Part shown: in pieces, positions 1-8,539 of the stretch
How the letters are laid out: each line of letters starts with the position of its first letter
Position numbering within the stretch: position 1 is the first letter of the stretch
Assembly (NCBI GenBank): GCA_022360015.1
Contig: JAKSDQ010000027.1
Location: 1 to 39,191 of the forward strand
Length of the DNA: 39,191 bases
Source: Cytophagales bacterium
Lineage (GTDB): Bacteria; Bacteroidota; Bacteroidia; Cytophagales; Cyclobacteriaceae
Direction: 5' to 3'
Notes under the pieces: model-generated
What the model saw: the letters and a program-made list of their open reading frames with translations, nothing else
Database searches by the model: none
What the model was told of the DNA's origin: nothing
Program-made: the position numbers and the translations under genes

Positions 1-17
1 ACTTCTCAATTATTATT

Positions 18-25
18 TACCTTTG
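18..25 (+). promoter_or_regulatory. -7 promoter element of tRNA-Leu
   Basis: TACCTTTG matches the Bacteroidetes -7 consensus TAnnTTTG exactly and lies 18 bases before the tRNA. The partner -33 element would fall outside the window, so only half of the promoter can be seen. Confidence 0.55.
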
Positions 26-43
26 CACTTCCAAAAAATATTA

Positions 44-125
44 GCGGATGTGACGAAATTGGTAGACGCACTAGACTTAGGATCTAGCGCCGCGAGGCAT
101 GGGGGTTCGAGTCCCTCCATCCGCA
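44..125 (+). tRNA. tRNA-Leu (anticodon UAG)
   Basis: A class II (long variable arm) tRNA. The acceptor strands gcggatg and catccgc pair over 7 bp with an A discriminator, and CCA is not encoded. The anticodon stem ctaga/tctag closes a 7-base loop, cttagga, that places TAG at positions 34-36, decoding CUA and other CUN leucine codons. The T-arm shows the ggttcgagtcc pattern. It stands directly upstream of trigger factor, separated by a hairpin. Confidence 0.96.
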
Positions 126-134
126 CGAAATACG

Positions 135-175
135 AACCCTCGGTCACGATAAAAAAGTCGAGATTGAGGGTTTTT
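135..175 (+). terminator. Rho-independent terminator after tRNA-Leu
   Basis: A 15-bp stem (135-149 with 158-172) with one A-A mismatch and two G-U pairs closes an 8-base A-rich loop and runs into a T5 tract. It should end the tRNA transcript before tig, although the stem is only about 35 bases from the tig start. Confidence 0.75.
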
Positions 176-208
176 GATTAATCCTATATATAACAAAACT
201 TTAAAGCT

Positions 209-1537
209 TTGGACATCACATTAGAAAAAAAAACCTCTACGGAAGGCTTTATTAAAATTACGTTAAAGGAAGGTGATTATCAACCTCAAGTTGAAGAAAA
301 AATCAAGGACTACAGCAAAAAAGCTAACATAAAAGGTTTTCGTCCCGGCAAGGTGCCGTTTAGCTATATCAAAAAACTTTACGGCAAGTCAATTATGGTT
401 GACGAAATTAATCAGATTTTAAGTGAATCGCTCACCAAATATATCAGGGAAAACAAAATCAATATACTGGGCGAGCCTTTGCCCAACCAGGATAAATCGA
501 AAAATATCGACTGGGACAATCAAAAGGACTTTGACTTTGAATACAATATAGGGATGGTAGAAGAATTTGACTATGATCTCTCTTCCAAAGTAAAGGTCAC
601 TGCTTATGATATTGATGTGGAAGATAAAACCATCACTGAAACGGTAGAGAACTTAAAACTGCAGTATGGTACCATGACCAATCCGGATGCGAGTGAGGAG
701 GGGGATGCTTTGTTTGGTACATTGGCGCAGGGCGATTTTACAAAAGATCTACTGATTGAGATCGCTGACATCGATAAAAAGCTGTTCAAAAAGTTTATTG
801 GTTTGAAAAGCGGGGATTCTGCCACATTTGATCTGCACAAAGCCTTTACCGACACACATGCATTGAGCCATATGCTTGGAGTCAGTGAAGACGAGACAAA
901 GGCATTATCAGGTGATTTTGAATTTACGGTCAAAAATGTAAACAGACGTGTACCTGCCGAATTAAATAAGGACTTTTTCGATAGAATATTTGCAACGGGT
1001 GACATTAATTCCGAACAGGAGTTCCTTGATAAGATTGCCTCTACCATCAAAGATAATTATGCGAAGGAAACAAAGTCTTTTCTCGATTACACCATACAAA
1101 ACAAACTTGTGGACTCCACAAAAATCGATTTGCCTGACGAATTTTTAAAAAAGTGGTTGATTACATCCAATGAAGGTAAAATCACTGAGGAGGATATTGA
1201 AAAAGAGTATGATGCTTATGTGAAAGATTTAAAGTGGTCATTGATAAGAAATAAAATTATTGAGGATCAGGAAATTAAACTTGAAAGCGAAGATATCATC
1301 GAAAAGACACGGCAAATCATACGGGAGCAATTTGCACATTCAGGACTCGGGGCGCAGATTGAGGATAACATCGACACATTTGTCGACAATTACCTTAAGG
1401 GTGACGAAGGCAATAACTACCAGAAGGTGTATAATCAAACCATGGTGGAAAAACTAATGGGAGTTATTAAAGAGAAGATCAGCATTAGTCATAAAAAAGT
1501 TGATCTGGAAAAATTTAAAAAACTGGTTTCAAACTAA
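209..1537 (+). CDS. tig: Trigger factor, ribosome-associated chaperone
   Basis: Trigger factor binds near the ribosomal exit tunnel and shields nascent chains. The N-terminal domain carries the family signature GFRPGKVP (residues 43-50) in the loop that contacts the ribosome. The middle part corresponds to the PPIase-like domain and the long helical C-terminal part (from about residue 260) to the chaperone arms. The length of 442 aa is normal for Bacteroidota trigger factors, whose PPIase region is divergent. The start is TTG at 209: the N-terminus MDITLEKK from that codon fits the family, and there is no ATG nearby. No clear Shine-Dalgarno is visible, which is usual in this phylum. The next genes are clpP and clpX, the classical tig-clpP-clpX order. 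Confidence 0.95.
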   Translation: MDITLEKKTSTEGFIKITLKEGDYQPQVEEKIKDYSKKANIKGFRPGKVPFSYIKKLYGKSIMVDEINQILSESLTKYIRENKINILGEPLPNQDKSKNIDWDNQKDFDFEYNIGMVEEFDYDLSSKVKVTAYDIDVEDKTITETVENLKLQYGTMTNPDASEEGDALFGTLAQGDFTKDLLIEIADIDKKLFKKFIGLKSGDSATFDLHKAFTDTHALSHMLGVSEDETKALSGDFEFTVKNVNRRVPAELNKDFFDRIFATGDINSEQEFLDKIASTIKDNYAKETKSFLDYTIQNKLVDSTKIDLPDEFLKKWLITSNEGKITEEDIEKEYDAYVKDLKWSLIRNKIIEDQEIKLESEDIIEKTRQIIREQFAHSGLGAQIEDNIDTFVDNYLKGDEGNNYQKVYNQTMVEKLMGVIKEKISISHKKVDLEKFKKLVSN

Positions 1538-1585
1538 AATCCATACTTTATAAGTATATTAGGGATCTTTTAAGTTGACTTTTTT

Positions 1586-1593
1586 TATTTTTG
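1586..1593 (+). promoter_or_regulatory. Candidate -7 element upstream of clpP
   Basis: TATTTTTG fits TAnnTTTG exactly and ends 20 bases before the clpP ATG. A convincing TTTG -33 element at 17-21 bases upstream is lacking, so clpPX may be read from here, from the tig transcript, or both. Confidence 0.35.
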
Positions 1594-1613
1594 AAAATTA
1601 TTAGTTAATACGT

Positions 1614-2285
1614 ATGAATAAAGATGAATTGAGAAAGTATGCCATAAAGGGTCAAGGGATTAGTGGCAGCACTTTCGATAGCTATGTGCAAAGAATTGAA
1701 AGCATGACCAGGGCGGTTATTGAAGAAAGGCCGACCAATTTCAGGGAAATTGACGTTTTCTCCAGGTTAATTATGGACAGAATCATCTTTCTTGGAATGC
1801 CTGTGGATGATAATATTGCCAATATTATTACAGCACAGTTGTTATTCCTGGAGTCGGTAGATGCCAACAGGGACGTATTATTATATATTAACAGCCCCGG
1901 AGGCTCTGTTACTGCCGGATTAGGCATGTATGATACGATGCAATATATCAGTCCTGATGTAGCAACCATATGTACCGGCCTGGCCGCCTCCATGGGAGCA
2001 GTGCTTTTGGCAGGCGGGGCAGCGAATAAACGATCGGCCTTACCCCATGCCAGGGTAATGATCCATCAACCATCCGGTGGTATGCAAGGGCCTTCCAGTG
2101 ACATGGAAATCTCTTTAAAGTTAATCATGTCTTTGAGAAAAGAATTGTATGCTATCCTGGCCAATCACAGTGGAAAAAACCCGAGTGAAATAGAAAAGGA
2201 TTCTGACAGGGATTTCTGGATGACAGCGGGTGAAGCGAAAGAGTATGGACTGATCGACGAAGTTTTGGTCAAAAAGAAAAGTTAA
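1614..2285 (+). CDS. clpP: ATP-dependent Clp protease proteolytic subunit ClpP
   Basis: Serine peptidase of family S14 that assembles into a tetradecameric barrel and degrades proteins fed by ClpX. The catalytic triad is visible: Ser126 in GLAASMGAV, His151 in VMIHQPSGG and Asp200 in SDRDFWM, with the spacing of the Escherichia coli enzyme (25 and 49 residues). The oxyanion glycines are in INSPGGSV (92-99). The N-terminal stretch of about 25 residues before the conserved core is a likely propeptide. The length of 223 aa is typical. It is followed after 12 bases by clpX, almost certainly co-transcribed. Confidence 0.97.
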   Translation: MNKDELRKYAIKGQGISGSTFDSYVQRIESMTRAVIEERPTNFREIDVFSRLIMDRIIFLGMPVDDNIANIITAQLLFLESVDANRDVLLYINSPGGSVTAGLGMYDTMQYISPDVATICTGLAASMGAVLLAGGAANKRSALPHARVMIHQPSGGMQGPSSDMEISLKLIMSLRKELYAILANHSGKNPSEIEKDSDRDFWMTAGEAKEYGLIDEVLVKKKS

Positions 2286-2297
2286 AATAAAATAATC

Positions 2298-3524
2298 ATG
2301 ACACAAGTTACTTGCTCGTTTTGCGGAAGAAATAAAAAGGATGTTGACCTGATGATATCAGGTATACATGCTCATATATGCAACATTTGTATTAACCAGG
2401 CCCAACAAATTCTGGCTGAAGAACTAAAAACCAAAGCAAGTAACGACGCCCCCCACTTTAACCTCGTAAAGCCGGTTGAGATGAAATCGTTTCTCGACCA
2501 ATTTGTTATAGGACAGGATGAGGCTAAAAAAGTGATTTCTGTGGCTGTTTACAACCACTATAAAAGGCTCATGCAAAAGAAAGCCGAGGATGATATTTTG
2601 ATTGAAAAATCCAATATCATCATGGTGGGTGAAACAGGTACCGGAAAAACATACCTGGCCAGATCTATCGCTAAAATTCTGCAGGTACCTTTTTGCATTG
2701 CCGATGCTACTGTGCTGACCGAAGCAGGGTATGTAGGTGAAGATGTAGAAAGTATATTAACCCGTTTGTTGCAGGCTGCCAACTATGACGTGGAAGCCGC
2801 CGAACGTGGGATCGTCTACATTGATGAAATTGATAAAATAGCCAGGAAGTCTGATAACCCTTCTATTACCCGGGACGTTAGCGGGGAGGGTGTACAACAG
2901 GCATTACTCAAATTACTGGAAGGCACCTCTGTCAATGTACCACCGCAGGGAGGAAGAAAACATCCGGACCAAAAGATGATTAATGTAAACACCGAAAACA
3001 TCCTGTTTATTTGTGGAGGGGCTTTTGACGGTATCAACCGCAACATTGCTTCCCGGTTAAATACCAAACCGCTAGGGTTTTCTTCAAATAAAAACGATGA
3101 CTTTAGCATCGATAAAGAAAACCTGCTGCAATATATCACCGCCCAGGATCTGAAATCATTCGGATTAATTCCCGAACTAATTGGCAGGTTGCCTGTGCTG
3201 ACTTTCCTGAACCCGCTCGACAAGGATATTTTAAAACAGATTTTGACTGAGCCCAAAAATGCTTTAACCAAACAATATAAAAAGCTTTTTGAAATGGAAG
3301 ATATTAAGCTGGAAATCAGGCAGGAGGCTTTGGATTATATTGTTGATAAAGCCGTGGATTTTAAACTGGGTGCCAGGGGACTCAGATCAATTTTCGAGGC
3401 CATTGTCACTGATGCCATGTTTGAACTGCCTTCTAATCCCGATGTGAAAAAACTCGTCATCACCAAAACCTATGCCGAGGATAAGTTTGAGAAATCCAAG
3501 TTTAACAAGTTGAAAGTAGCTTAA
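2298..3524 (+). CDS. clpX: ATP-dependent Clp protease ATP-binding subunit ClpX
   Basis: AAA+ unfoldase that recognises substrates and threads them into ClpP. The N-terminal zinc-binding domain has four cysteines (Cys6, Cys9, Cys28, Cys31). Walker A is GETGTGKT (111-118), Walker B is around VYIDEID (173-179), the pore-1 loop is GYVG (144-147), the RKH loop is at 220-222 and the sensor-2 arginine is in GARGLRS (358-364). The ClpP-docking tripeptide IGF of E. coli appears here as LGF (259-261), an acceptable variant. The length of 408 aa is normal. It forms an operon with clpP. Confidence 0.97.
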   Translation: MTQVTCSFCGRNKKDVDLMISGIHAHICNICINQAQQILAEELKTKASNDAPHFNLVKPVEMKSFLDQFVIGQDEAKKVISVAVYNHYKRLMQKKAEDDILIEKSNIIMVGETGTGKTYLARSIAKILQVPFCIADATVLTEAGYVGEDVESILTRLLQAANYDVEAAERGIVYIDEIDKIARKSDNPSITRDVSGEGVQQALLKLLEGTSVNVPPQGGRKHPDQKMINVNTENILFICGGAFDGINRNIASRLNTKPLGFSSNKNDDFSIDKENLLQYITAQDLKSFGLIPELIGRLPVLTFLNPLDKDILKQILTEPKNALTKQYKKLFEMEDIKLEIRQEALDYIVDKAVDFKLGARGLRSIFEAIVTDAMFELPSNPDVKKLVITKTYAEDKFEKSKFNKLKVA

Positions 3525-3733
3525 AAAAGCCAGGATTTCCTGTGCTTCTTCCGATCTCAAGTTAAGTTTATCTTCACCTATGTTGTCGGACATTTCTTAA
3601 CTGTTCAATTTTTCCGGTTCTAATTGGTTCTTTGTTAAGTTATCGTTTGCTCCTTTCCGGTTAACAAAGCCCCTTTGGGAATCATGTTTTTTTGTTTTTT
3701 TGTTACCTACAATAATTTTAATTTTTTGATAAG

Positions 3734-3774
3734 CTCATCAAGGAGTTGACATTGATGAGAGTTACATTTTTTTT
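3734..3774 (+). terminator. Candidate terminator downstream of clpX
   Basis: CTCATCAA (3734-3741) and TTGATGAG (3752-3759) form a perfect 8-bp stem with a 10-base loop, followed seven bases later by a T8 run on the plus strand. It is 210 bases after the clpX stop and lies just before the convergent glycosidase gene. The gap from the T run to the stem makes it slightly unusual. Confidence 0.45.
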
Positions 3775-3776
3775 AA

Positions 3777-6413
3777 TTATTCCTTCTTTATGTTAAATGT
3801 CGCTGCTTCTCCCGGATTAAATGTTTTGCCTTTCCCGAATTTAATTTTATTAACACCTTTTAATTCAAAAGACTTCAGACGCAGAGGTTTTCCACCGATT
3901 ACTTTTAAAGTTACACTTTTATTTCCTTGCTCGACTTTGATCTCCACAGTTCCGTACTGGTAGCCATTGGACCAAAACCATTTGCCATTTCGATCATTGA
4001 AACTCATACGTTGATCAACAGCAGAATATTCAAATCCTATGTAGGCGATCAGCGTGCCCCATGAAGCCATTGCCCGTGCATAATGATGACCACATTCTGC
4101 CTCATTAAAAGGGCTTCTTTTCTTTCCATCGTAGCGATCCCTGATATTTTTAATAGTTTCCAAACCTTCCTGCTCCATACCCTCATAGAGCATACCTATT
4201 GCTGCAGTATATTCAAAACCTGTCATAACTTCAGACCAATAGGGGAAAGGGATTTTTGGACGACCACCTTTTGGCCAACTGGCCATTAGTAACGCTTTTT
4301 CATCTCCCATGGCAAAAGAGCGCATATTATTAAAATGCTCAAACATGCTTTCTCTCTTATTGTATTTGAGGATACTCTGCAAGGTTGTTTTAACATTGTC
4401 CTCTTTGACCAGATATCCCAACCCCAGAATGTGTGCCATGTACTGCCCTACCAATTGGTCCACCAAACAACCTGTAGATAATTGGTAATCAGGGTTTTCA
4501 AAATCATCAGAGCCCATTCCTTTTATCAACCCGTTCGCAATTTCCTCTTTGCTTTTTGGGGTATGAATTTTATGAATATAATATTCACCGTTAAAAAGAT
4601 GCTCATCGGTCCATCTTGAACCATCTTCAAAGAGCTTTTTACATTTTTTTGCAAATTTTTCATCATTCATATAAAGCGCCATCTGTTCACCAGCCCTTAA
4701 AGCGCCCAGATACCAAATTTGCATTTGAGGATTAGGGCCGTAATATTCTACGTCCATCGTATTGTGCTGCACCCCTTCCATAACACCGTCTACATTGCCA
4801 TCCCAACCATTTTTTACCCACGCAAAGGCTAATGCTGCCTTCACTTTTCCCCAGTGTTTTTCCAAAAAATCCGAATCTCCGGACAATTGCCAATCCCTGT
4901 AAAATTTCATGACAGTTCCCATTTGTCCATCTGCGGCGGCAGTACCAAAACCTGATTCTAAGTTTAATGGTAAGTTGGCCCGGAATGCCATATGTCCGTT
5001 GTCCCTGGTAGAATATCCAAATTCTACCTCCCGCATGCTTCTGGCTAAATCGTTGAAAAGGAAAGCCGTGGCCTGTTCATAATTCCAAACATGGGTACAT
5101 GAGCCAAAACAAGATCCAAAACGATCCATTACGCCTTCCCAGCCAAACATTTTTCCATCTTTAATCCGAAAGACAGTTTGGGAACGCAAGGTGCTAAGAT
5201 TGAATAAGGCGGCTTCCTTTATGACATCAGGATAGCTACTATTTGAAATGGCATTTGTAAAGGAGAGGGTCTTTTCGGTCAGGTTGGTGAGGTGGTCTAC
5301 CTCTTTTTCAATCACTTCCCAGGCATCGGTATAGTGCGTGGTATAGTAGTTTCCTACATTGGTTTTTGACCAGGCAAAACGGTTTGGAAAATGCCAGGTC
5401 AAGTAGAAAGTAAATGATTTCGTTTCACCTGGTTGAATAATTTTGTGCACAGCCAATGAGGCCATTGGATTGTCGTCTACTTGTTTTTCCTTTTCTGTTA
5501 ACAAACCATCTTTGCTGAAGTCATCCCAAAAGTCGAGAATTGCATTGCTCCAAGCATTAGGAGTCGAGCTTGTTCTATAAGTGATTTTTCCACCTTCATG
5601 GATTGGCGTGGACAACGCTATTGTTCCCCAGGCCGGGTCATCCTTATCGACTTGTTCTGAGTACATATATATGCCCTGCACTTTGTTTGTATATCTATAC
5701 TCGTTTTTGTTGTTTTTCGCGCCTATTGGAATATAATCACCTTTCCAGTTTGACGTATGTTTACTCCCATCCTGGCCGACAAAGTTTCTGATATTACCGG
5801 AAACAGACACTTCCAGGTCTTCTTTACTTATATTTTCAACTTCATATTTTAGAATTGCGACAGGAATCCCCGATGCGTCTGCATCTCCCGGTATCAGAGG
5901 GTTATATCCTACCAGTTTAACTTTAATTGGCATGGATTTATCCGATAGATTAACAATCCCAAATGGGTAGGTAGACTCAAACGATGCATTTCTAAAACGT
6001 GGCAGACCATGATGGTTGACAGATCGTCCTTCGTAATGTTGATAATCTGCATAATCAACAGGTCCCAGAAGCGCTTTTGTTTTAGAAAGCTCATTTTTTT
6101 TCTTTGTATATATGGCAAAAAAAGGTGCATCATTGCCTTTTCCCACGGTACTGTATCCTTTTGCCGGAACATTCATGATTTCCCAATCTTTAAGTTCTCC
6201 GGAGCCACTTAAAGAAACTGTACCGGTTCCTATTCCACCTATTGGTAACGCTATACGATAAAGGTGGTTTTGGTCATAACCTTTTAAAATATCAATCCTT
6301 TTACTCAGCAATTTTTGCTGCGCAATTGTATGTATTGGAATTGCCAGGACTACAATCAGTATGATAAGGATTTGATTGCCGGCTTTTTGGTATAAGTTTG
6401 TATTTGTCATCAC
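3777..6413 (-). CDS. Secreted GH116 (GBA2-like, DUF608) glycoside hydrolase
   Basis: Resembles the GH116 family, which includes bile-acid/non-lysosomal glucosylceramidase GBA2 and bacterial beta-glucosidases. Residues 1-31 form a Sec signal peptide (hydrophobic 15-30, probable cleavage around TIAQ/Q), so the enzyme should be exported. The N-terminal beta domain begins with the family pattern LPIGGIGTG (56-64). The alpha/alpha-barrel catalytic part spans about 395-790. Asp554 in HNTMDVEYYGP matches the family's acid/base position. The stretch SCTHVWNYEQ (438-447) covers the region where I expect the nucleophile Glu, but the alignment there is uncertain. The length of 878 aa is usual. It is monocistronic, convergent with clpX, and not linked to the susCD locus. 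The substrate is unknown. Confidence 0.85.
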   Translation of the reverse strand: MMTNTNLYQKAGNQILIILIVVLAIPIHTIAQQKLLSKRIDILKGYDQNHLYRIALPIGGIGTGTVSLSGSGELKDWEIMNVPAKGYSTVGKGNDAPFFAIYTKKKNELSKTKALLGPVDYADYQHYEGRSVNHHGLPRFRNASFESTYPFGIVNLSDKSMPIKVKLVGYNPLIPGDADASGIPVAILKYEVENISKEDLEVSVSGNIRNFVGQDGSKHTSNWKGDYIPIGAKNNKNEYRYTNKVQGIYMYSEQVDKDDPAWGTIALSTPIHEGGKITYRTSSTPNAWSNAILDFWDDFSKDGLLTEKEKQVDDNPMASLAVHKIIQPGETKSFTFYLTWHFPNRFAWSKTNVGNYYTTHYTDAWEVIEKEVDHLTNLTEKTLSFTNAISNSSYPDVIKEAALFNLSTLRSQTVFRIKDGKMFGWEGVMDRFGSCFGSCTHVWNYEQATAFLFNDLARSMREVEFGYSTRDNGHMAFRANLPLNLESGFGTAAADGQMGTVMKFYRDWQLSGDSDFLEKHWGKVKAALAFAWVKNGWDGNVDGVMEGVQHNTMDVEYYGPNPQMQIWYLGALRAGEQMALYMNDEKFAKKCKKLFEDGSRWTDEHLFNGEYYIHKIHTPKSKEEIANGLIKGMGSDDFENPDYQLSTGCLVDQLVGQYMAHILGLGYLVKEDNVKTTLQSILKYNKRESMFEHFNNMRSFAMGDEKALLMASWPKGGRPKIPFPYWSEVMTGFEYTAAIGMLYEGMEQEGLETIKNIRDRYDGKKRSPFNEAECGHHYARAMASWGTLIAYIGFEYSAVDQRMSFNDRNGKWFWSNGYQYGTVEIKVEQGNKSVTLKVIGGKPLRLKSFELKGVNKIKFGKGKTFNPGEAATFNIKKE

Positions 6414-6855
6414 TCTATAATATTTGTCGATTTTAAAATGCCCTGCTATGCTATGGAAAAATTGAACCGATTAATCCTGCATTTTTTATCTGCCCGGACA
6501 TCATGAATAGAGACTTATCAGGCAAAATGTTAAATCAATATTAAAAATTTTTCAGCCGTATTATGTATCATCATGATCATTAGTTTTATGCCATGGTATA
6601 AAAACTGTAGCCGGCTGCGGATCTTATCCATGTCAAGATACAAGAACGTTGCAACGGACTGCATTTAAATTTACTACAATCTCGGCTATTCTTCTTATAT
6701 ATTGTCACCATTTTGTGCTTTTTCTTTCGGTTTCTTTTCCGTTGTGTGTTGGGACTGGCAAGCGCTTTAAAAATTCAATCATTAAGGATACGTATTCAAA
6801 TTGACCGAAAAACAGGAACTAATCGGCGCTCAATGACAGGATTAGCCAAAAACAA
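6414..6855. other. Intergenic region between lpxB 3' end and GH116 gene 5' end
   Basis: About 440 bases with no convincing gene. It must hold the promoter of the minus-strand GH116 gene, but I find no clean TAnnTTTG element on that strand. The only structure noted is the hairpin at 6819-6845, listed separately. Confidence 0.6.
6808..6845 (-). terminator. Weak candidate terminator after lpxB
   Basis: On the minus strand CTAATC (6845-6840) pairs with GATTAG (6824-6819) across a 15-base loop, followed by a short spacer and T5. It begins about 10 bases after the lpxB stop. The stem is short and the loop is large. Confidence 0.3.
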
Positions 6856-7962
6856 TCAAGCCAGATGCGCTAATATAAGTCTTGCTGTGGTTTGGGAGGC
6901 GCTTTGGGTTCCAAGTAATTCCCTGACTTTTTGATAACCAGTTAGTATATGTTGCCTTTTATTACCTTCCGGAAGTATTTCCCGAATGGCAATTTTTAGG
7001 TTAGTAGTTGTAAATTCATTTTGAATTAATTCTTTTACAACTTCCTCTCCCGCAATTAAATTCACCAATGAAATGTAACCCACCTTAATAAAATGCTTGG
7101 CTATATGGTAAGTAAAGTTGCTGGTTTTGTAACATACAACCTGCGGAACATTTAGTAAAGCCGTTTCCAATGTGGCGGTACCTGAGGTGACGATGGCTGC
7201 GTGAGCGTGAGCCAGCAAATCATAGGTTTGATTATATACCATGCTTACCTGCTCTGTTTTATCCAACACCGCATAAACTTCCGGTGGTAGATTGTCAACT
7301 GCGGCTACTACAAACCGGTAGTCTGGAAAATACTGAATTACGCTAAGCATTGTCTCAAGGATGTAAGCAACCTCCTGTTTTCTGCTACCAGGGAGTACGG
7401 CAATTACCGGATTGATCCCAATATTATTTTTGTCATTAAATTGCTCATTGGGTTGAAAAGCATCGATCGCATCGAGCAATGGATTACCCACATAATCCAC
7501 TTCATAATTATATCGCTGATAAAAATGCTTCTCAAAAGGTAGTATAACGAACATTCTATCGACCACCTTTTTAATTTTAAAGACCCTTTTTTGATTCCAG
7601 GCCCAGATTTTCGGGGAAATATAGTAGTATGTCCTGATCCCATTCGCTTTTCCAAATGTGGCCATACGCAAATTAAAACCGGCAAAATCAACCAGGATTA
7701 ACACATCAGGTTTGAATGCCATGAGGTCTTTTTGGCACAATTTCAGCAATCTGCGAAGCTTTGCAACGCTTTTTAGCACTTCCCAAAAACCCATTACAGC
7801 AAGGTCGCGATAGTGCATAAACACCTCCACCCCGCTGTCCTTCATGTAATCCCCACCAATGCCACGCACCTCCCGGCTCGTATCTATTTCCCGGAGGGAT
7901 TTGACAAGGTTAGCTGCATGCAAATCTCCGGACCGCTCTCCGGCGATGATGTAATACTTCAT
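6856..7962 (-). CDS. lpxB: Lipid-A-disaccharide synthase LpxB
   Basis: GT19 glycosyltransferase that joins UDP-2,3-diacylglucosamine and lipid X to make the lipid A disaccharide at the inner membrane. Family hallmarks are the N-terminal IIAGERSGDLHAANL (5-19), GIGGDYM (35-41), the middle stretch YYYISPKIWAWNQKR (about 112-126), and the C-terminal nucleotide-sugar half with VLPGSRKQEV and TSGTATLETAL. The length of 368 aa is normal. The ATG directly follows the TAG stop of the upstream queD-like gene, and the last queD codons supply GGAGGTGAG 7 bases upstream. That is an unusually strong Shine-Dalgarno for this phylum and indicates translational coupling. Confidence 0.96.
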   Translation of the reverse strand: MKYYIIAGERSGDLHAANLVKSLREIDTSREVRGIGGDYMKDSGVEVFMHYRDLAVMGFWEVLKSVAKLRRLLKLCQKDLMAFKPDVLILVDFAGFNLRMATFGKANGIRTYYYISPKIWAWNQKRVFKIKKVVDRMFVILPFEKHFYQRYNYEVDYVGNPLLDAIDAFQPNEQFNDKNNIGINPVIAVLPGSRKQEVAYILETMLSVIQYFPDYRFVVAAVDNLPPEVYAVLDKTEQVSMVYNQTYDLLAHAHAAIVTSGTATLETALLNVPQVVCYKTSNFTYHIAKHFIKVGYISLVNLIAGEEVVKELIQNEFTTTNLKIAIREILPEGNKRQHILTGYQKVRELLGTQSASQTTARLILAHLA

Positions 7963-8385
7963 CTACTCACCTCCGAAATATTCGACAAAGTTACGGGGTG
8001 TCTCATACAATTTAAGGGAATGCAATGATCCGTTTGGTGTAATATCCTTCACCTTAGGGGCAAGAATCTTCCAAAACTCTGTGACCAGCACTTCGCAACT
8101 GGCCATCTTGCCTTCCATAAAATCTACATCTATATTCAGGTTTTTATGGTCTACCTTATCAGTTATCTCATGCCTGATCAGGTTACTGAGTTTTTTTAAA
8201 TCCACGACAAAGCCGGTTTCAGGATCAGGCATGCCTTTAACCGTTACGATCAATTCAAAATTATGCCCATGCCAGTTTTCATTGGCACAAGGGCCAAAAA
8301 CCTCGATGTTCTTCTCTTTGGTCCAGTTTGGGTTGTACAACTGATGGGCCGCATTAAAATGTTCCTGACGACTTACGTATAACAT
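7963..8385 (-). CDS. queD: 6-pyruvoyl-tetrahydropterin synthase / QueD family protein
   Basis: A T-fold enzyme of the PTPS/6-carboxytetrahydropterin synthase family, acting on 7,8-dihydroneopterin triphosphate in queuosine or pterin synthesis. The zinc ligands are His14 (EHFNAAHQ), His39 and His41 (WHGHNFE), and the catalytic Cys33 is in GPCANEN. Spacing Cys-x5-His-Gly-His is that of the mammalian PTPS type rather than the shorter Cys-x3 spacing I recall for E. coli QueD. I chose the start at 8385 (MLYVSRQEHF). An upstream in-frame ATG at 8487 would add 34 residues with no family match. The protein is 140 aa and is co-transcribed with lpxB. The exact reaction is inferred. Confidence 0.88.
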   Translation of the reverse strand: MLYVSRQEHFNAAHQLYNPNWTKEKNIEVFGPCANENWHGHNFELIVTVKGMPDPETGFVVDLKKLSNLIRHEITDKVDHKNLNIDVDFMEGKMASCEVLVTEFWKILAPKVKDITPNGSLHSLKLYETPRNFVEYFGGE

Positions 8386-8519
8386 AGTTCGATTAATTAT
8401 AGGCAGCAAAGATACAAAAGTTGTTTTAGAAAAGAGCCAGGGACAATAAATACAACCACGGGTAAAAATGACTGGTTTCATTCTCAAACTCCTGTTACAA
8501 AATAATTGGGGCGGCAGCT

Positions 8520-8536
8520 CCCGGGCGAAGCCCGGG
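8520..8536 (-). terminator. GC-rich hairpin after FG-GAP gene
   Basis: A perfect 7-bp stem (CCCGGGC/GCCCGGG) with a 3-base loop, 3 bases past the stop of the FG-GAP gene. It is very GC-rich against an AT-rich background. No immediate T run follows on the minus strand, so it may be a terminator or a 3'-end stabiliser. Confidence 0.5.
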
Positions 8537-8539
8537 CCA

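Noticed and set aside
604-1050. Minus-strand ORF inside tig
   Set aside because: Shadow frame. The opposite strand carries a full trigger factor with family motifs, and this frame has low-complexity Ser/Phe-rich composition.
3525-3733. Small palindrome and T-rich runs after clpX as a primary terminator
   Set aside because: The CAGG/CCTG and CAAAG/CTTTG stems are very short. The 8-bp stem with T8 at 3734-3774 is the better candidate.
6713-6934. Plus-strand ORF between lpxB and the GH116 gene
   Set aside because: It overlaps the lpxB 3' end, has no recognisable domain, and its Arg-rich composition looks like a chance frame.
8386-8487. N-terminal extension of the queD-like protein from ATG at 8487
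   Set aside because: The added 34 residues match nothing in the family, whereas MLYVSRQEHF at 8385 gives the expected N-terminus.
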